NCBI GenBank assembly: GCA_963767685.1
Contig: CAVYEZ010000001.1
Span: 310,001-374,000 of the forward strand
From: Trebonia sp963767685
Lineage (GTDB): Bacteria > Actinomycetota > Actinomycetes > Streptosporangiales > Streptosporangiaceae
DNA length: 64,000 nt
Direction of reading: 5' to 3'
The notes under the pieces are model-generated. The model did not search any database. It was not told where the DNA came from and saw only the letters and a list, made by a program, of their open reading frames with translations. The position numbers and the translations under genes are program-made. This document shows, in pieces, positions 39,628 to 49,710 of this stretch. Each line of letters begins with the position of its first letter. Position 1 is the stretch's first letter.

Positions 39628-39860
39628 CGGGACCTCCTCAAGCTCCCGAGGGCACCAAGGCGCCCGAACGTGAAAATGCCTGCGACTCAATAGTCACGCA
39701 ACTGAGCTGAGGAGGTCCTGCCGCGCATGCGGTAACACGCACCAGCCCAGCCGCCCCGCCGGCCAACCAGCCGATGCATGTCATCTAATTGTTCATGGAA
39801 GCGCTGCGATGTTGGTCGTAGCGTTTGAGGGGTCCGGTGGGCTGGCTCCCGAACCGCCTG
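38590..39860 (-). mobile_element. IS110-family insertion sequence (ends undetermined)
   Basis: One DEDD transposase gene with non-coding flanks and no obvious terminal inverted repeats, as expected for IS110. In the IS110 group the region upstream of the transposase start carries the bridge RNA that pairs with donor and target DNA. Here that would be about 39628-39860, read on the minus strand. The start coordinate is the transposase stop; the true element may extend further on both sides. No second copy is in the window. Confidence 0.6.
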
Positions 39861-40233
39861 CCGACCGCTTGGCCTGGCTTTAGATCGATGTGCCAGCCCG
39901 CCGGACCCTGCCGTGGCGTGGCTCGAAAGAGGTGCGACCGCTGACCGATCCGGAATTAGGCATGCCCGCCACGGGATCCTCGCTCGGGTCACACCATGGT
40001 CTCGCGCCCTCCGAGCCGACGAAGCCACCGAGATCGTATCCATGCTCTCCAGAGCAAGAACAACGCATAGAAGGGGACCGCCGGACGTCGCTTGTGTAAT
40101 GGCCGGTCAGAGGCTTGCCGTTTCCTCGATTGTCAGTCGGCGAACCAAACGAGCGTCTGCAGATCCGGCGCTTGCTGTTGTAACGACACCAACGGCACAT
40201 CCACGCGGACAGCAGGGGAAGAGCAGGAGCGTG

Positions 40234-40276
40234 TATCCGGCATGTCGGGCGCTGGCGCGCCGCGACACGCCGGATA
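40234..40276. terminator. pepN terminator hairpin
   Basis: TATCCGGC (40234-40241) pairs with GCCGGATA (40269-40276), enclosing TGTCG/CGACA and GGCGC/GCGCC around TGGC, with one mismatch and one bulge. It is followed by TTTCATGAAA, a 10-base palindrome. The top of the stem is identical to the hairpin after ilvD. Confidence 0.7.
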
Positions 40277-40294
40277 TTTCATGAAACGAGAGCG

Positions 40295-42841
40295 TCAGCC
40301 CTGCGCGGCCTCGCGGTCGCGGTACTGGTTGCGGATTGCGCGGGCCACCTCGTCCCTGCCCTCGACCAGCAGGCGGCGGAGCGCGGCGGGCGCCTCGGGC
40401 GACGACGCCAGGTAGACGTCCGTGGCCTCGATCGTCGACGCGTCGACCGCGCCGATCGAGTAGCCATACTCCACGAAGTCCTGCGCCATCGCCGAGGACC
40501 AGTCCCGCCATACGTCGCCGAGCGCGGCGAAGTACTCGGGGCGGTACGGCTCGACGAGCGCGGGCTGGTCGGGATCGGCGAAGCCGATGAGCGTGGCGCG
40601 GAACATGGCGATGGTCAGCTTCCCGTCGGTCAGCGTCTCCCAGGTCTCGCGCTTGGCGTGGAGCGTCGGGACAGCGGCCCGGCAGCCGGCCGCCTGGCGC
40701 TCGCCGGCGTCCGTGGCATCCCGCGACAGCTCCGCGTCGATCGCCTCCTCCCCGCGCACGCCCCGGCTGGCCAGGCGCCGCAGGAGTGCCCAGCGCAGGT
40801 CGGTGTCGACCGCGAGCCCGTCGAGGCGGACCGTGCCGTCGAGCAGCGCGGACAGGAACTCCAGGTCATCCGGCGCGGTCGCCACGGCGCACAGGGCGCG
40901 GACGTAGGCGAGCTGATGGTCGGAGCCGGCCGGCGCCGCCGCGAGCAGCGACCGTAGCGCGGAGGCGATGAAGGGCAGTCCCTCGGCGCGCCAGGACGGG
41001 TCGGCATACTGCCGCGCCGCCGCGGTCGCCTGCCGCAGCAGCGTCTGCACGACGCTTATGTCCCGCACCGAGTCGACGCCGCCGAGCACGAGCCGCACGT
41101 AGTCCCGCGCCGCCATTTCCCCGTCGCGCACCATGTCCCATGTCGCGGCCCAGACCAGGGCGGCGGGCAGCGACGAGGTGAACGAGCCGATCGACGAGAC
41201 GGCGGTCCGCAGCGAGTGCGGGTCGAGCCGGATCTTGGCGTAGGTGAGGTCGTCGTCGTTGATCAGGACCAGGTCGGGCCGCTTGACGCCGACGAGCGCG
41301 GGCACCGGCGTCCAGTCGCCGGCCACGTCGGTCTCCACGGACGAGATCCGGGTCAGGCCCTCCGGGGTCAGCGAGTAAAGCCCGATCGCGATCCGGTGCG
41401 AGCGGAGCGTCGGGTGCGAGGGGGCGGCGGACTGCAGTACGGAGAACGCGGTGAACCGCCCCTCCGCGTCGACGCTGTAGGAGGGCCGCAGGGTGTTCAC
41501 GCCCGCGGTTTCCAGCCACTCGTGCGACCACGAGCCGAGGTCGCGCCCGGACGTCTCCTCCAGGGCGGACAGCAGGTCGGCGAGCGTGGCGTTGCCGAAC
41601 GCGTGCAGGGCGAAGTACGCCCGCACCCCGGCCAGGAAGTTGTCGTACCCGACGTAGGCCACGAGCTGCTTGAGCACCGCCGCGCCCTTGGCGTAGGTGA
41701 TCCCGTCGAAGTTCACCTCGACCGCGTGGATGTCGGGGATGTCGGCCGCGATCGGGTGCGTGGAGGGGAGCTGGTCCTGCTTGCAGGCCCACGCCTTCCA
41801 CGCGGTGGTGAACGTGGTCCACGAGTGCGACCAGCGGGTGGCCCGCGCCTGGGCCTCGGTGCCCGCCCAGGTGGCGAACGACTCGTTCAGCCACAGGTCG
41901 TCCCACCAGCGCATCGTGACCAGGTCGCCGAACCACATGTGCGCCATCTCGTGCAGGATCGTCTCGCCGCGTGCCTCGCGGGAGAAATCGGTCACCCGCG
42001 ACCGGAAGACGTAGTCCTCGAGGAAGGTGACCGCGCCCGCGTTCTCCATCGCGCCTTCCTTGAACTCGGGCACGAAGAGCTGGTCGTACTTGCCGAACGG
42101 GTACTTGATCCCGAAGGCAGCGTGATAGAAGTCGAAGCCCTGCCGGGTGACCTCGAAGATCTCGTCCGGGTCCAGGTAGCGCGCCAGCGACTGGCGGCAG
42201 AAGATCCCGAGCGGTATGCCGTCGTGCTCGGACCGGACGGCGTGCCACGGCCCGGCGGACACGTGCGTGATGTAGGTCGCCATCAACGGCGTCGGCGGGA
42301 ACTGCCAGGAGCGGGCGCCGCCACCGGCGTCGACCCCGCCCTCGACCTCGGGCGCCATGTTGGACACCACGGTCCACTCCGGCGGCGCCAGCACCACCAG
42401 CTCGTAGCGCGCCTTCAGGTCGGGCTGGTCGAAGCAGGCGTAGACCCGGTGCGCGTCGAACGTCTCAAGGTCGGAATACAGGTACACGTTGCCGTCCGCC
42501 GGGTCGGCGAACCGGTGCAGCCCTTCGCCGCTGCGCGAGTAGGCGCACTCGGCGTCGACGGCAAGCACGTTCCGTCCGGCGCGCAGGCCGTCGATCACGA
42601 TCCGCTCGCCGTCGAACGCCGCCGGGCTCACCGGGGTACCGTTCAGCGTGACGGAGTGGACCTCGGGCGCCGCCAGGTTGATAAAGGTACTTGCCCCGTC
42701 TCGCCCGCAGTCGAACTCGACGGTCGACGTTGACCGGAAGGTGGTGTCACCGCCGGTCAGGTCGAGCTGGACCCGGTAGGCAACGACGCTGATCAATTCT
42801 GCACGGGTACGCGCCTCGTCACGGGTGAGGTTTGTCGCCAC
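40295..42841 (-). CDS. pepN: Aminopeptidase N (M1 family)
   Basis: PepN removes N-terminal residues from peptides in the cytosol. GTG at 42841 gives VATNLTRDEARTRAELISVV; an upstream in-frame codon at 42907 lacks a ribosome site. The substrate-recognition motif is GAMENAG, and the zinc motif is HEMAH followed by WLNESFA with the third ligand Glu. A conserved Tyr lies further on. The C-terminal ERAP1-like domain is complete. The protein is 848 residues and the frame is intact. Confidence 0.94.
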   Translation of the reverse strand: MATNLTRDEARTRAELISVVAYRVQLDLTGGDTTFRSTSTVEFDCGRDGASTFINLAAPEVHSVTLNGTPVSPAAFDGERIVIDGLRAGRNVLAVDAECAYSRSGEGLHRFADPADGNVYLYSDLETFDAHRVYACFDQPDLKARYELVVLAPPEWTVVSNMAPEVEGGVDAGGGARSWQFPPTPLMATYITHVSAGPWHAVRSEHDGIPLGIFCRQSLARYLDPDEIFEVTRQGFDFYHAAFGIKYPFGKYDQLFVPEFKEGAMENAGAVTFLEDYVFRSRVTDFSREARGETILHEMAHMWFGDLVTMRWWDDLWLNESFATWAGTEAQARATRWSHSWTTFTTAWKAWACKQDQLPSTHPIAADIPDIHAVEVNFDGITYAKGAAVLKQLVAYVGYDNFLAGVRAYFALHAFGNATLADLLSALEETSGRDLGSWSHEWLETAGVNTLRPSYSVDAEGRFTAFSVLQSAAPSHPTLRSHRIAIGLYSLTPEGLTRISSVETDVAGDWTPVPALVGVKRPDLVLINDDDLTYAKIRLDPHSLRTAVSSIGSFTSSLPAALVWAATWDMVRDGEMAARDYVRLVLGGVDSVRDISVVQTLLRQATAAARQYADPSWRAEGLPFIASALRSLLAAAPAGSDHQLAYVRALCAVATAPDDLEFLSALLDGTVRLDGLAVDTDLRWALLRRLASRGVRGEEAIDAELSRDATDAGERQAAGCRAAVPTLHAKRETWETLTDGKLTIAMFRATLIGFADPDQPALVEPYRPEYFAALGDVWRDWSSAMAQDFVEYGYSIGAVDASTIEATDVYLASSPEAPAALRRLLVEGRDEVARAIRNQYRDREAAQG

Positions 42842-42914
42842 CAAATGGTCCCTTCGTGATCGCGGAGTACTTGTGTGATCTTCCCATGTTCCAGGAGGCC
42901 GCCACACTGTGCTG

Positions 42915-43157
42915 CCCGCGTTCGCCTCCGCGCGCTCGGGACCCCTGCCTCCTCCCTCGTCGCTCGTCCGCTCCTTCGTCGCTCCCTCGCTCCTCGGTCC
43001 GGGGGCAGGGGCGCGCCCTTCGGCTCGCGCTCAGGTTTTCCCGCGCTCGCCTCCGCGCGCTCGGGACCCCTGCCTCCTCCCTCGTCGCTCGTCCGCTCCT
43101 TCGTCGCTCCCTCGCTCCTCGGTCCGGGGGCAGGGGCGCGCCCTTCGGCTCGCGCTC
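42915..43157. repeat. 125-base tandem duplication
   Basis: Two nearly identical units start at 42915 and 43040 (period 125). About 118 bases match with one difference near the start. Each unit contains CCCCTGCC and GGCAGGGGC arms about 70 bases apart and repeated CGTCGCTC-like runs. It lies in the spacer upstream of pepN and rpiB. Confidence 0.85.
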
Positions 43158-43298
43158 GGTGCTGCTCGCGCTCGCATTGTTGTCATTATTACACGGAGTG
43201 TCTGTTTAGTCATCAAGTGTGACTGATTTTCCGGCCGCCGAAACCCGGATCCGTGTGCCAGGCCGTGGACGTGCGGGGGAGTCTGGCAGACTAGGCCG

Positions 43299-44030
<732 letters not shown>

Positions 44031-44414
44031 GCGGCGGCGCCTCCGCATGGCGTGCGGCCGCGTCCTCGCGCACCGCCGCCTCGGCGAGGTGCTGCTCGTG
44101 CGGCCGCGACACGTCCCGCGCGCGCATGGCGGTGGACAGCGTGATCTTGGTGACCGGCATGCCTCTAGTGTCCGCCACCGTGGCGCGTTCACGCCATTCG
44201 GCGCCCACCGCGTCCCGCGGGAACGACCGGATCCGGGTGACCCCGATAACGAAACCGGCATCCAGGCGTCGGCCAACCCGCCGAATCGCTGGCGTTTAGC
44301 GTCATTGTCCGTCAGCTCGGGAGGTTGGGGGAATTTGCCGCATTTGCCGGTGAGGGCTGCCAAACTAGCCTCCAGGCGCGACGGGAGAACGCATTCACGC
44401 CCGAGGAGGTGCGA

Positions 44415-46715
44415 ATGGCGAGCGGGTTCACCGGGCGGGCGCGCGGCTTCTTCGGACGGGTGGAGCCCGGCAGCCGGATCGCCGGCTACGTGATCGAAGA
44501 GCAAATCGGGTCCGGCGGAATGGCGGTTGTGTTCCGAGCGCGCGACGAGGCGCTCGGGCGGCTGGCCGCGGTGAAGATCATCGCGCCTACGGCGGCCGAC
44601 GACGAGGAGTTCCGGGCGCGGTTCCTGCGCGAGTCCCGGATGGCCGCGGCGGTCGACTCGCTGCACATCATCCCCGTCTACGGGGCCGGCGAGGCCGATG
44701 GCCTGTTGTACATCGCGACGCGGTTCGTCCAAGGCGGCGACCTGGAGGCGCTGCGCCGGCGTTCCGGCGGAGTGGTGGCCCCGGCCCGGGTTGGCGCGCT
44801 GGTCGGGCAGGTTGCCTCGGCCCTGGACGCCGCGCACGACGCCGGGCTGGTGCACCGCGACGTCAAGCTGCAGAACATCCTGGTGGACACGCTCTCGGAG
44901 CGGGCCGAGCACGCCTTCCTCACCGACTTCGGGCTCAGCAAGGGGACATCCTCGACGGGGCTGACGGCTACCGGCCAGTTCGTCGGCACCCCCGATTACT
45001 GCGCGCCCGAGCAGATCAGGAGCATGGGGACCGACGGGCGAGCCGACCAGTACGCGCTCGGCTGCGTGGCGTTCGTCCTGCTCACGGGGAGACTGCCATT
45101 CCGCCGCGGTGACGCCATGGCGACGCTGTACGCGCAAGTTCACGACCCGGTGCCCGCGCTGACCGCCCTGCGCCCGGACCTGCCCCGCGCCGCGCACGAC
45201 GTCGTCGCGCGGGCTCTCGCAAAAACGCCCGCCGGCCGCTACGCCCGCTGCGGCGAGTTCGCCGAAGCGCTGGAGCGCGCACTGCTCCCGTCCCGGTCGG
45301 CCACGTCCCCGGCTCAGTTGTCCGACTGGGCCAGGTCAGCGCAAGCTCCGCAAGCCTGGGACAGTGACTCGGTGCTGCACGCCGTCATGGAGGACCTCGC
45401 CGCGGCGGACCAGTGGAGCGATGGGCACGCGAGCACGGTTGGCGGCGGTAACGCCAACTCAGCTAGCACGCGGGGGCCGCTGATCGGCGGCCGGAGAAGG
45501 CACCCACGGCGCCGGCGCGGCGGCCGGGCCGCCGTCATCGGCGGGACGGCGGCGGTAATCCTCGCCGCGGCCGGCATCGCGGCCGCGATCGGCCTGCCCG
45601 GCAGTTCGCACGCCACGGCTTCAAGCGGTTCGCCGCCCGTACCGGGGCGGCCGGCCAAGCCCGTCCTGGCGGCCACGCTGACGGCACCGGACGGCGGCCA
45701 CGTCAGTCAGGCCTGGTTCAGCCAAGACGGCAAGCTCATCGCGGGCGTGGGCAATCTCGAGCCGGCGATCTATGTATGGAATACGTCGGACCCGGGCCGG
45801 GTCATAACGCTGGCCGTGCCCAAGATAAAAATCGGCAATTCATCCTTTCTGGGTGCCGTGCATAATATCGCCTTTAGCGCGGATGACACCAGCCTGACAA
45901 TGTCGATAACGGCTGCTAACGGCGACGGGTCGGCTCTGAAAGGCATCACGCCAAACATTGTTGACGAGTGGAACCTCGCCACCAGGAGGCTGACGGTCGA
46001 AGGGGAGATCAGTTCGATATCCGAGGGCGCGGACGGGGTGCTCGTCGGGGTCCTCTTCAGCGGCGACAACAGCCGGGCGGTCCGCTTTGGTCCCAACGAC
46101 GGCGTTATCCGGCCGGAGGCCCTCGGTCCCGCGGCCGAGGTGGGTCCGGCGGTTACGCTGCCGGGCGCCCAGACCGACCTGGTGTCCGCCAGCATGAACG
46201 ATGACGGCACGGAGCTGCTGTACGCCGGCGGGAACAACCTCAACTACGTCTGGAACCTCACCCAGGGCAAAGTGATCGCCGAACTGCCCTACAAAGGCCT
46301 CCGCCCGCTCCTCAGCCCGGATGGTGGGTCGGTCATGGAGTACCCGGCGCTTCCCGCGGGCGCGCCGGTTAAGAATTCGCCGGTTATCTGGGACGTCGCG
46401 ACGCGGTCCGATATTACGCCGACCGATACCCGGTGGACCGCGCAGGAGAGCTTGTTCACCGCGCCAGCCGAATTCAGCACGGACGGCAGCGTCATCGCGA
46501 CAATGCGCGCCGGGGGAAAGATAGACCTCTGGGACGTGGCGAGGCATAAATACCTGATGACCATAACGGAGGCGAACTTCAAGGTCACCAGCGCCGTCGT
46601 CGGCCCGGGTGGCGGCGAGGTCGCCGTCCTCGGGGCTGGCGGCGGCAGCCAGGTGGCCGTCTGGGAGACGCCGCTGAGCCCGCCTAAGTCGGCCCAGGCA
46701 AGCGCGAAAGCCTAG
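44415..46715 (+). CDS. Transmembrane Ser/Thr protein kinase with WD40-like C-terminal domain
   Basis: ATG at 44415 follows GAGGAGG. The kinase domain has the glycine loop IGSGGMAVVF (residues 31-40), catalytic Lys 54 in AAVKII, HRDVKLQN near 147, DFGLSKG near 171 and GTPDYCAPEQIR. A basic stretch and one membrane helix (AAVIGGTAAVILAAAGIAAA) follow near residue 375. The C-terminal ~340 residues show WD-like repeats (AWFSQDGKLIAGVGNLEPAI, YVWNTSDPGRVI, ELLYAGGNNLNYVWNL, GKIDLWDVARHKYLMTI), so the sensor part is a predicted extracytoplasmic beta-propeller. The frame is intact. It ends tail to tail with eis, sharing four bases. Confidence 0.92.
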   Translation: MASGFTGRARGFFGRVEPGSRIAGYVIEEQIGSGGMAVVFRARDEALGRLAAVKIIAPTAADDEEFRARFLRESRMAAAVDSLHIIPVYGAGEADGLLYIATRFVQGGDLEALRRRSGGVVAPARVGALVGQVASALDAAHDAGLVHRDVKLQNILVDTLSERAEHAFLTDFGLSKGTSSTGLTATGQFVGTPDYCAPEQIRSMGTDGRADQYALGCVAFVLLTGRLPFRRGDAMATLYAQVHDPVPALTALRPDLPRAAHDVVARALAKTPAGRYARCGEFAEALERALLPSRSATSPAQLSDWARSAQAPQAWDSDSVLHAVMEDLAAADQWSDGHASTVGGGNANSASTRGPLIGGRRRHPRRRRGGRAAVIGGTAAVILAAAGIAAAIGLPGSSHATASSGSPPVPGRPAKPVLAATLTAPDGGHVSQAWFSQDGKLIAGVGNLEPAIYVWNTSDPGRVITLAVPKIKIGNSSFLGAVHNIAFSADDTSLTMSITAANGDGSALKGITPNIVDEWNLATRRLTVEGEISSISEGADGVLVGVLFSGDNSRAVRFGPNDGVIRPEALGPAAEVGPAVTLPGAQTDLVSASMNDDGTELLYAGGNNLNYVWNLTQGKVIAELPYKGLRPLLSPDGGSVMEYPALPAGAPVKNSPVIWDVATRSDITPTDTRWTAQESLFTAPAEFSTDGSVIATMRAGGKIDLWDVARHKYLMTITEANFKVTSAVVGPGGGEVAVLGAGGGSQVAVWETPLSPPKSAQASAKA

Positions 46716-47983
46716 AAGATCTGCGGGCACCACGGGGCGGGGTCCCAGGTCATCGCCGCGGACAGCCGGTTCACGGTGCCGGGGCGCAGCTCGGTGACCA
46801 GGCCCGCCGCGGCGAGCGTGCCGAGCCGGGTGCCGCCGAGGTAGGCGGCGCCAAGCTCGCGGACGTCGAGGGCGAGGTCGGCCGGCCGGTCCGTCCGCGC
46901 GCAGCTGACGTCCGCGCCGTCGGCGCGCAGCCGCCACCGGCCCGCGTTGCCCGCCAGCAGCTCGTCGGTGACCTCGAGCACCACGTCCACCGGGCCGGAG
47001 TACGCGCGCCTGCTGAGCGCGCCCGGCAGGTCGACGATCCGCACCCAGACGCCGTCGCTGACGTGCACGCGCGCCCGCCGCTGGTCGAGCAGCTGGTACA
47101 GCACCGGGTCATCGGCCGAGCGGAGATCGGCGGTCACCGACGTGACGAGGTCCCAGGTCAGCAGGCTGTGCCAGAGCGCGGCGCCCGCGGCCGGGTCGGC
47201 GGCCATCACCTCGCGGACCGTCAGCGAGCCGTCGGGCAGGCCCGTGGCCTCGTCCCAGCGCGGAACGGTCGCGTAGAGCGCGTAGCCGCGCACTCCTGAC
47301 CCGTCCGCCGCCAGCAGGCAGCGCAGCGGGCTGAACCCGTGCCGCTCCTCGGGGTCGTCCTGCAGGACGCGGGCCCACCAGTCCTCGGTGCGGGCGAAGA
47401 ATCCCGGCTGCGTCGGCAGCACGGTGTCGTAGACCTTGGCGAGCTCGGCGGCCGCCGCCTGCGGCTCGGCCAGCCGCAGGGTGAGCGCGGGATCCGCCGG
47501 GGCCGTCGCGGCCATCGCGCCGTCGCCGCGCTCGAACCGGAAGTACGCGTTCGTCGACGCCCGCCCGTAGCCGTACCTGGCGTAGATCGGCGTCTCCGAG
47601 GCCCAGAGCACCGCGACCGGCTCCTCGCCGCGCGCGGCGAGGTCGGTGAGCTGACGGCGCATCAGCGAGCGGAGCACGCCGCGCCGCCGGTGCGACGGCA
47701 GCACCGAGACGGCGGTGACCCCGGCGACGGGCAGCGCGGCGCCCGGCACGGTCATCCGCAGGCTGTAGGCGCCGGTCGTGCCCACCAGCGTCTCGCCCGC
47801 CGGCAGATTGGCGTCGAACGCGGCCAGGGAGCGGTCAGGTTCGAATAGCCTGAGCGCGCGCGCCCAGAAGGCCGGGGAGGCCGGGCCCCGGTTGAACGCG
47901 TGGTCGTGTACCCGGCGGAAGTAGGCATACTCTTCGGCCGCAATGGGACGGATCGGGTAAGGGTCTGCCATGATGGAGTTCAT
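46712..47983 (-). CDS. eis: Eis-family GNAT acetyltransferase
   Basis: Eis proteins acetylate aminoglycosides and protein or peptide lysines at multiple sites. The 423-residue protein has a first GNAT domain with VAGVTAVSVLPSHRRRGVLR, the acetyl-CoA loop, and the Tyr in ASETPIYARYGYGRA proposed as general acid. A second GNAT-like part and an SCP2-like C-terminal domain (ADLALDVRELGAAYLGGTRL) follow. It ends CPQIF, whose terminal Phe carboxylate is the proposed base. ATG at 47983 is chosen; ATG at 47971 is also possible. The frame is intact. Confidence 0.87.
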   Translation of the reverse strand: MNSIMADPYPIRPIAAEEYAYFRRVHDHAFNRGPASPAFWARALRLFEPDRSLAAFDANLPAGETLVGTTGAYSLRMTVPGAALPVAGVTAVSVLPSHRRRGVLRSLMRRQLTDLAARGEEPVAVLWASETPIYARYGYGRASTNAYFRFERGDGAMAATAPADPALTLRLAEPQAAAAELAKVYDTVLPTQPGFFARTEDWWARVLQDDPEERHGFSPLRCLLAADGSGVRGYALYATVPRWDEATGLPDGSLTVREVMAADPAAGAALWHSLLTWDLVTSVTADLRSADDPVLYQLLDQRRARVHVSDGVWVRIVDLPGALSRRAYSGPVDVVLEVTDELLAGNAGRWRLRADGADVSCARTDRPADLALDVRELGAAYLGGTRLGTLAAAGLVTELRPGTVNRLSAAMTWDPAPWCPQIF

Positions 47984-48113
47984 ATCCCGCGCGGCCCGCT
48001 GGATGCCAGTGATTTTCGATGGCAATATTTTCGCCCGGTAGGGCCTGTTGCCTGGGAAGATGGAGCGTGGACCGCGTGCGACTCTCACAATCTGCGGATA
48101 ACCTGCCCGGGAC

Positions 48114-49235
48114 ATGAAAGTTCCGGCACCCTTTTCGGCGGCGCGCGCGGTCCCGCGCTCACTCAAGCGTGCCGGGCAGTGGTTCGCCGAGCAGATCAGG
48201 CAGCAGCTCATTACCAGGAACCGGCGGGTCGCCGTCGTGCTCGCGGTGATCACGCTGGCCGTCGCGGTCGTCGCCGCGCACGTGTCCGCGTGGCTGGTGT
48301 CGCCTGGCGTCATGATCCTGCCGATCCTGGTCGGCGGGCTGCTGCTGTGGCCGCGCGCGCTCCGGGTACTGATCGCGATCGGCGCGGCTGGCCTGATCTA
48401 CGACGTCGTGCTGCACAAGGCGGGCCCGGGGATCGTGATCACGATCGCGGCGACCGCCTACTTCGCCGACGTGCTGTCCAACACCCGCGGCAAGCTCGGC
48501 ACCAGGGGGATGCGCGCCGACCGGATGATGATCGAGCTGCGCGACCGCATCCGGGAGCAGGGGAAGCTGCCCGAGCTCGGCGAGGGCTGGGGATCGACCG
48601 GGGTGCTCCGCCCGGCGGGCGGCTCCTCCTTCGGCGGCGACTTCGTCGTCTCCTACAGCGACGGCAAGACCCTGGAGGTAGCGCTCGTCGACGTCTCCGG
48701 CAAGGGCATGGACGCGGCGACCAGGGCGCTGCTGCTATCCGGCGCGTTCGGCGGCGTGCTCGGCTCGGTGCCGAGGGAGCAGTTCCTCCCCGCCGCGAAC
48801 TCCTACCTGCGCCGCGGCTCCCTCGACGAGGGGTTCGTGACCGCCGTCCACTTGTCGATCGACCTCGCGTCGGGGGAGTACACCCTGTACTCGGCGGGCC
48901 ACCCGCCGGCGGCCAGGTTCGACGCCAACACCGGCCGGTGGAGCACGTCCACGGCGCGGGGCATCGTGCTCGGCGTGGTCTCCGACCTCGCGGCCGTCCC
49001 CGACGTCCCCGACGAGGGCGTGCTGCGCCGCGGCGACGCGATCATGCTCTACACCGACGGCATGGTCGAGGCGCCGGGCCGTGACATCGACGACGGCATC
49101 GCCCGCCTGCTCGGCGAGGCGGAGCGGCTGGTGGTGGCGGGCTTCAAGTCGGGCGCGCCGGAACTAGTCACCACCATGCAGAAGGCGATCAACAGCGGCG
49201 ACGACTGCGCCCTGGTCCTCATCTGGCGCTCCTAG
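48114..49235 (+). CDS. Membrane PP2C (SpoIIE/RsbU-type) Ser/Thr phosphatase
   Basis: Two or three membrane helices (RVAVVLAVITLAVAVVAAHV, MILPILVGGLLLWPRAL, IVITIAATAYFADVL) precede the SpoIIE phosphatase domain. Metal-binding Asp residues lie in SSFGGDFVVSY, ALVDVSGKGMDAATRAL, DAIMLYTDGMVEA and SGDDCALVLI. Such enzymes typically dephosphorylate anti-sigma-factor antagonists. No anti-sigma or antagonist gene is adjacent. It lies divergent from eis and close to the kinase. The frame is intact and 373 residues is a usual length. Confidence 0.9.
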   Translation: MKVPAPFSAARAVPRSLKRAGQWFAEQIRQQLITRNRRVAVVLAVITLAVAVVAAHVSAWLVSPGVMILPILVGGLLLWPRALRVLIAIGAAGLIYDVVLHKAGPGIVITIAATAYFADVLSNTRGKLGTRGMRADRMMIELRDRIREQGKLPELGEGWGSTGVLRPAGGSSFGGDFVVSYSDGKTLEVALVDVSGKGMDAATRALLLSGAFGGVLGSVPREQFLPAANSYLRRGSLDEGFVTAVHLSIDLASGEYTLYSAGHPPAARFDANTGRWSTSTARGIVLGVVSDLAAVPDVPDEGVLRRGDAIMLYTDGMVEAPGRDIDDGIARLLGEAERLVVAGFKSGAPELVTTMQKAINSGDDCALVLIWRS

Positions 49236-49710
49236 GCGCCCGAGGGATCTCCCATCACGGCCCGGGCAACGTGCGGTTTCTCACCAGCGCTCCGCCGGGC
49301 CTGGGCGGCCCCCAGGGTTGCACAGCGTGCGTTCGCCACGGCACAACGCGTCAGAATGTTTCCGCAATGTGTCGAATCCGGGATTTCAGCCGACTCGGTG
49401 CCGACGGGCATGAAAATGGCGCCAAGCGGATGAGGCGCCAGGGACGAGCTCTACCACGGCGGCCGGCTCCGCCCGTACCTAAGGCGGAAACAAAGCGTCT
49501 TCCCAGGTCAGCAGGGACTGAGCTAGCCTTTTTTGCATTGCGTAGCATATCGGCATTCCCTGCTGCAAACTAATTAGGTGCGGGCAATGTGGTCCGAGAA
49601 GTGACCGCAAGCCGTTTCCTGACAGGTCCGTCATAGTTCTCCGACAGGCGTGTCAGGTGACGGGGGTGTCATTGTTTGCATTTATTTCTGAGCTGTGCCC
49701 AAATAGACAG
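49236..49710. promoter_or_regulatory. Spacer upstream of the hopanoid operon with a possible leaderless promoter
   Basis: About 475 bases without a gene, with lower GC toward the 3' end. TTGCAT at 49676-49681 and CAAATA at 49700-49705 are spaced by 18 bases and would place a transcript start at or next to the GTG at 49711. This suggests a leaderless hpnC transcript, which is common in actinobacteria. It is a weak match and remains a prediction. Confidence 0.35.

Noticed and set aside
39797..39830. Hairpin upstream of the IS110 transposase as the bridge RNA core
   Set aside because: The stem pairs properly only as plus-strand RNA (G-U pairs), while the bridge RNA should be on the transposase strand.
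40866..42733. Long open frames in other frames over pepN, on both strands
   Set aside because: Both are shadows of the intact M1 peptidase.
42915..43157. CRISPR array
   Set aside because: Only two long adjacent units with no spacers between; it is a tandem duplication.
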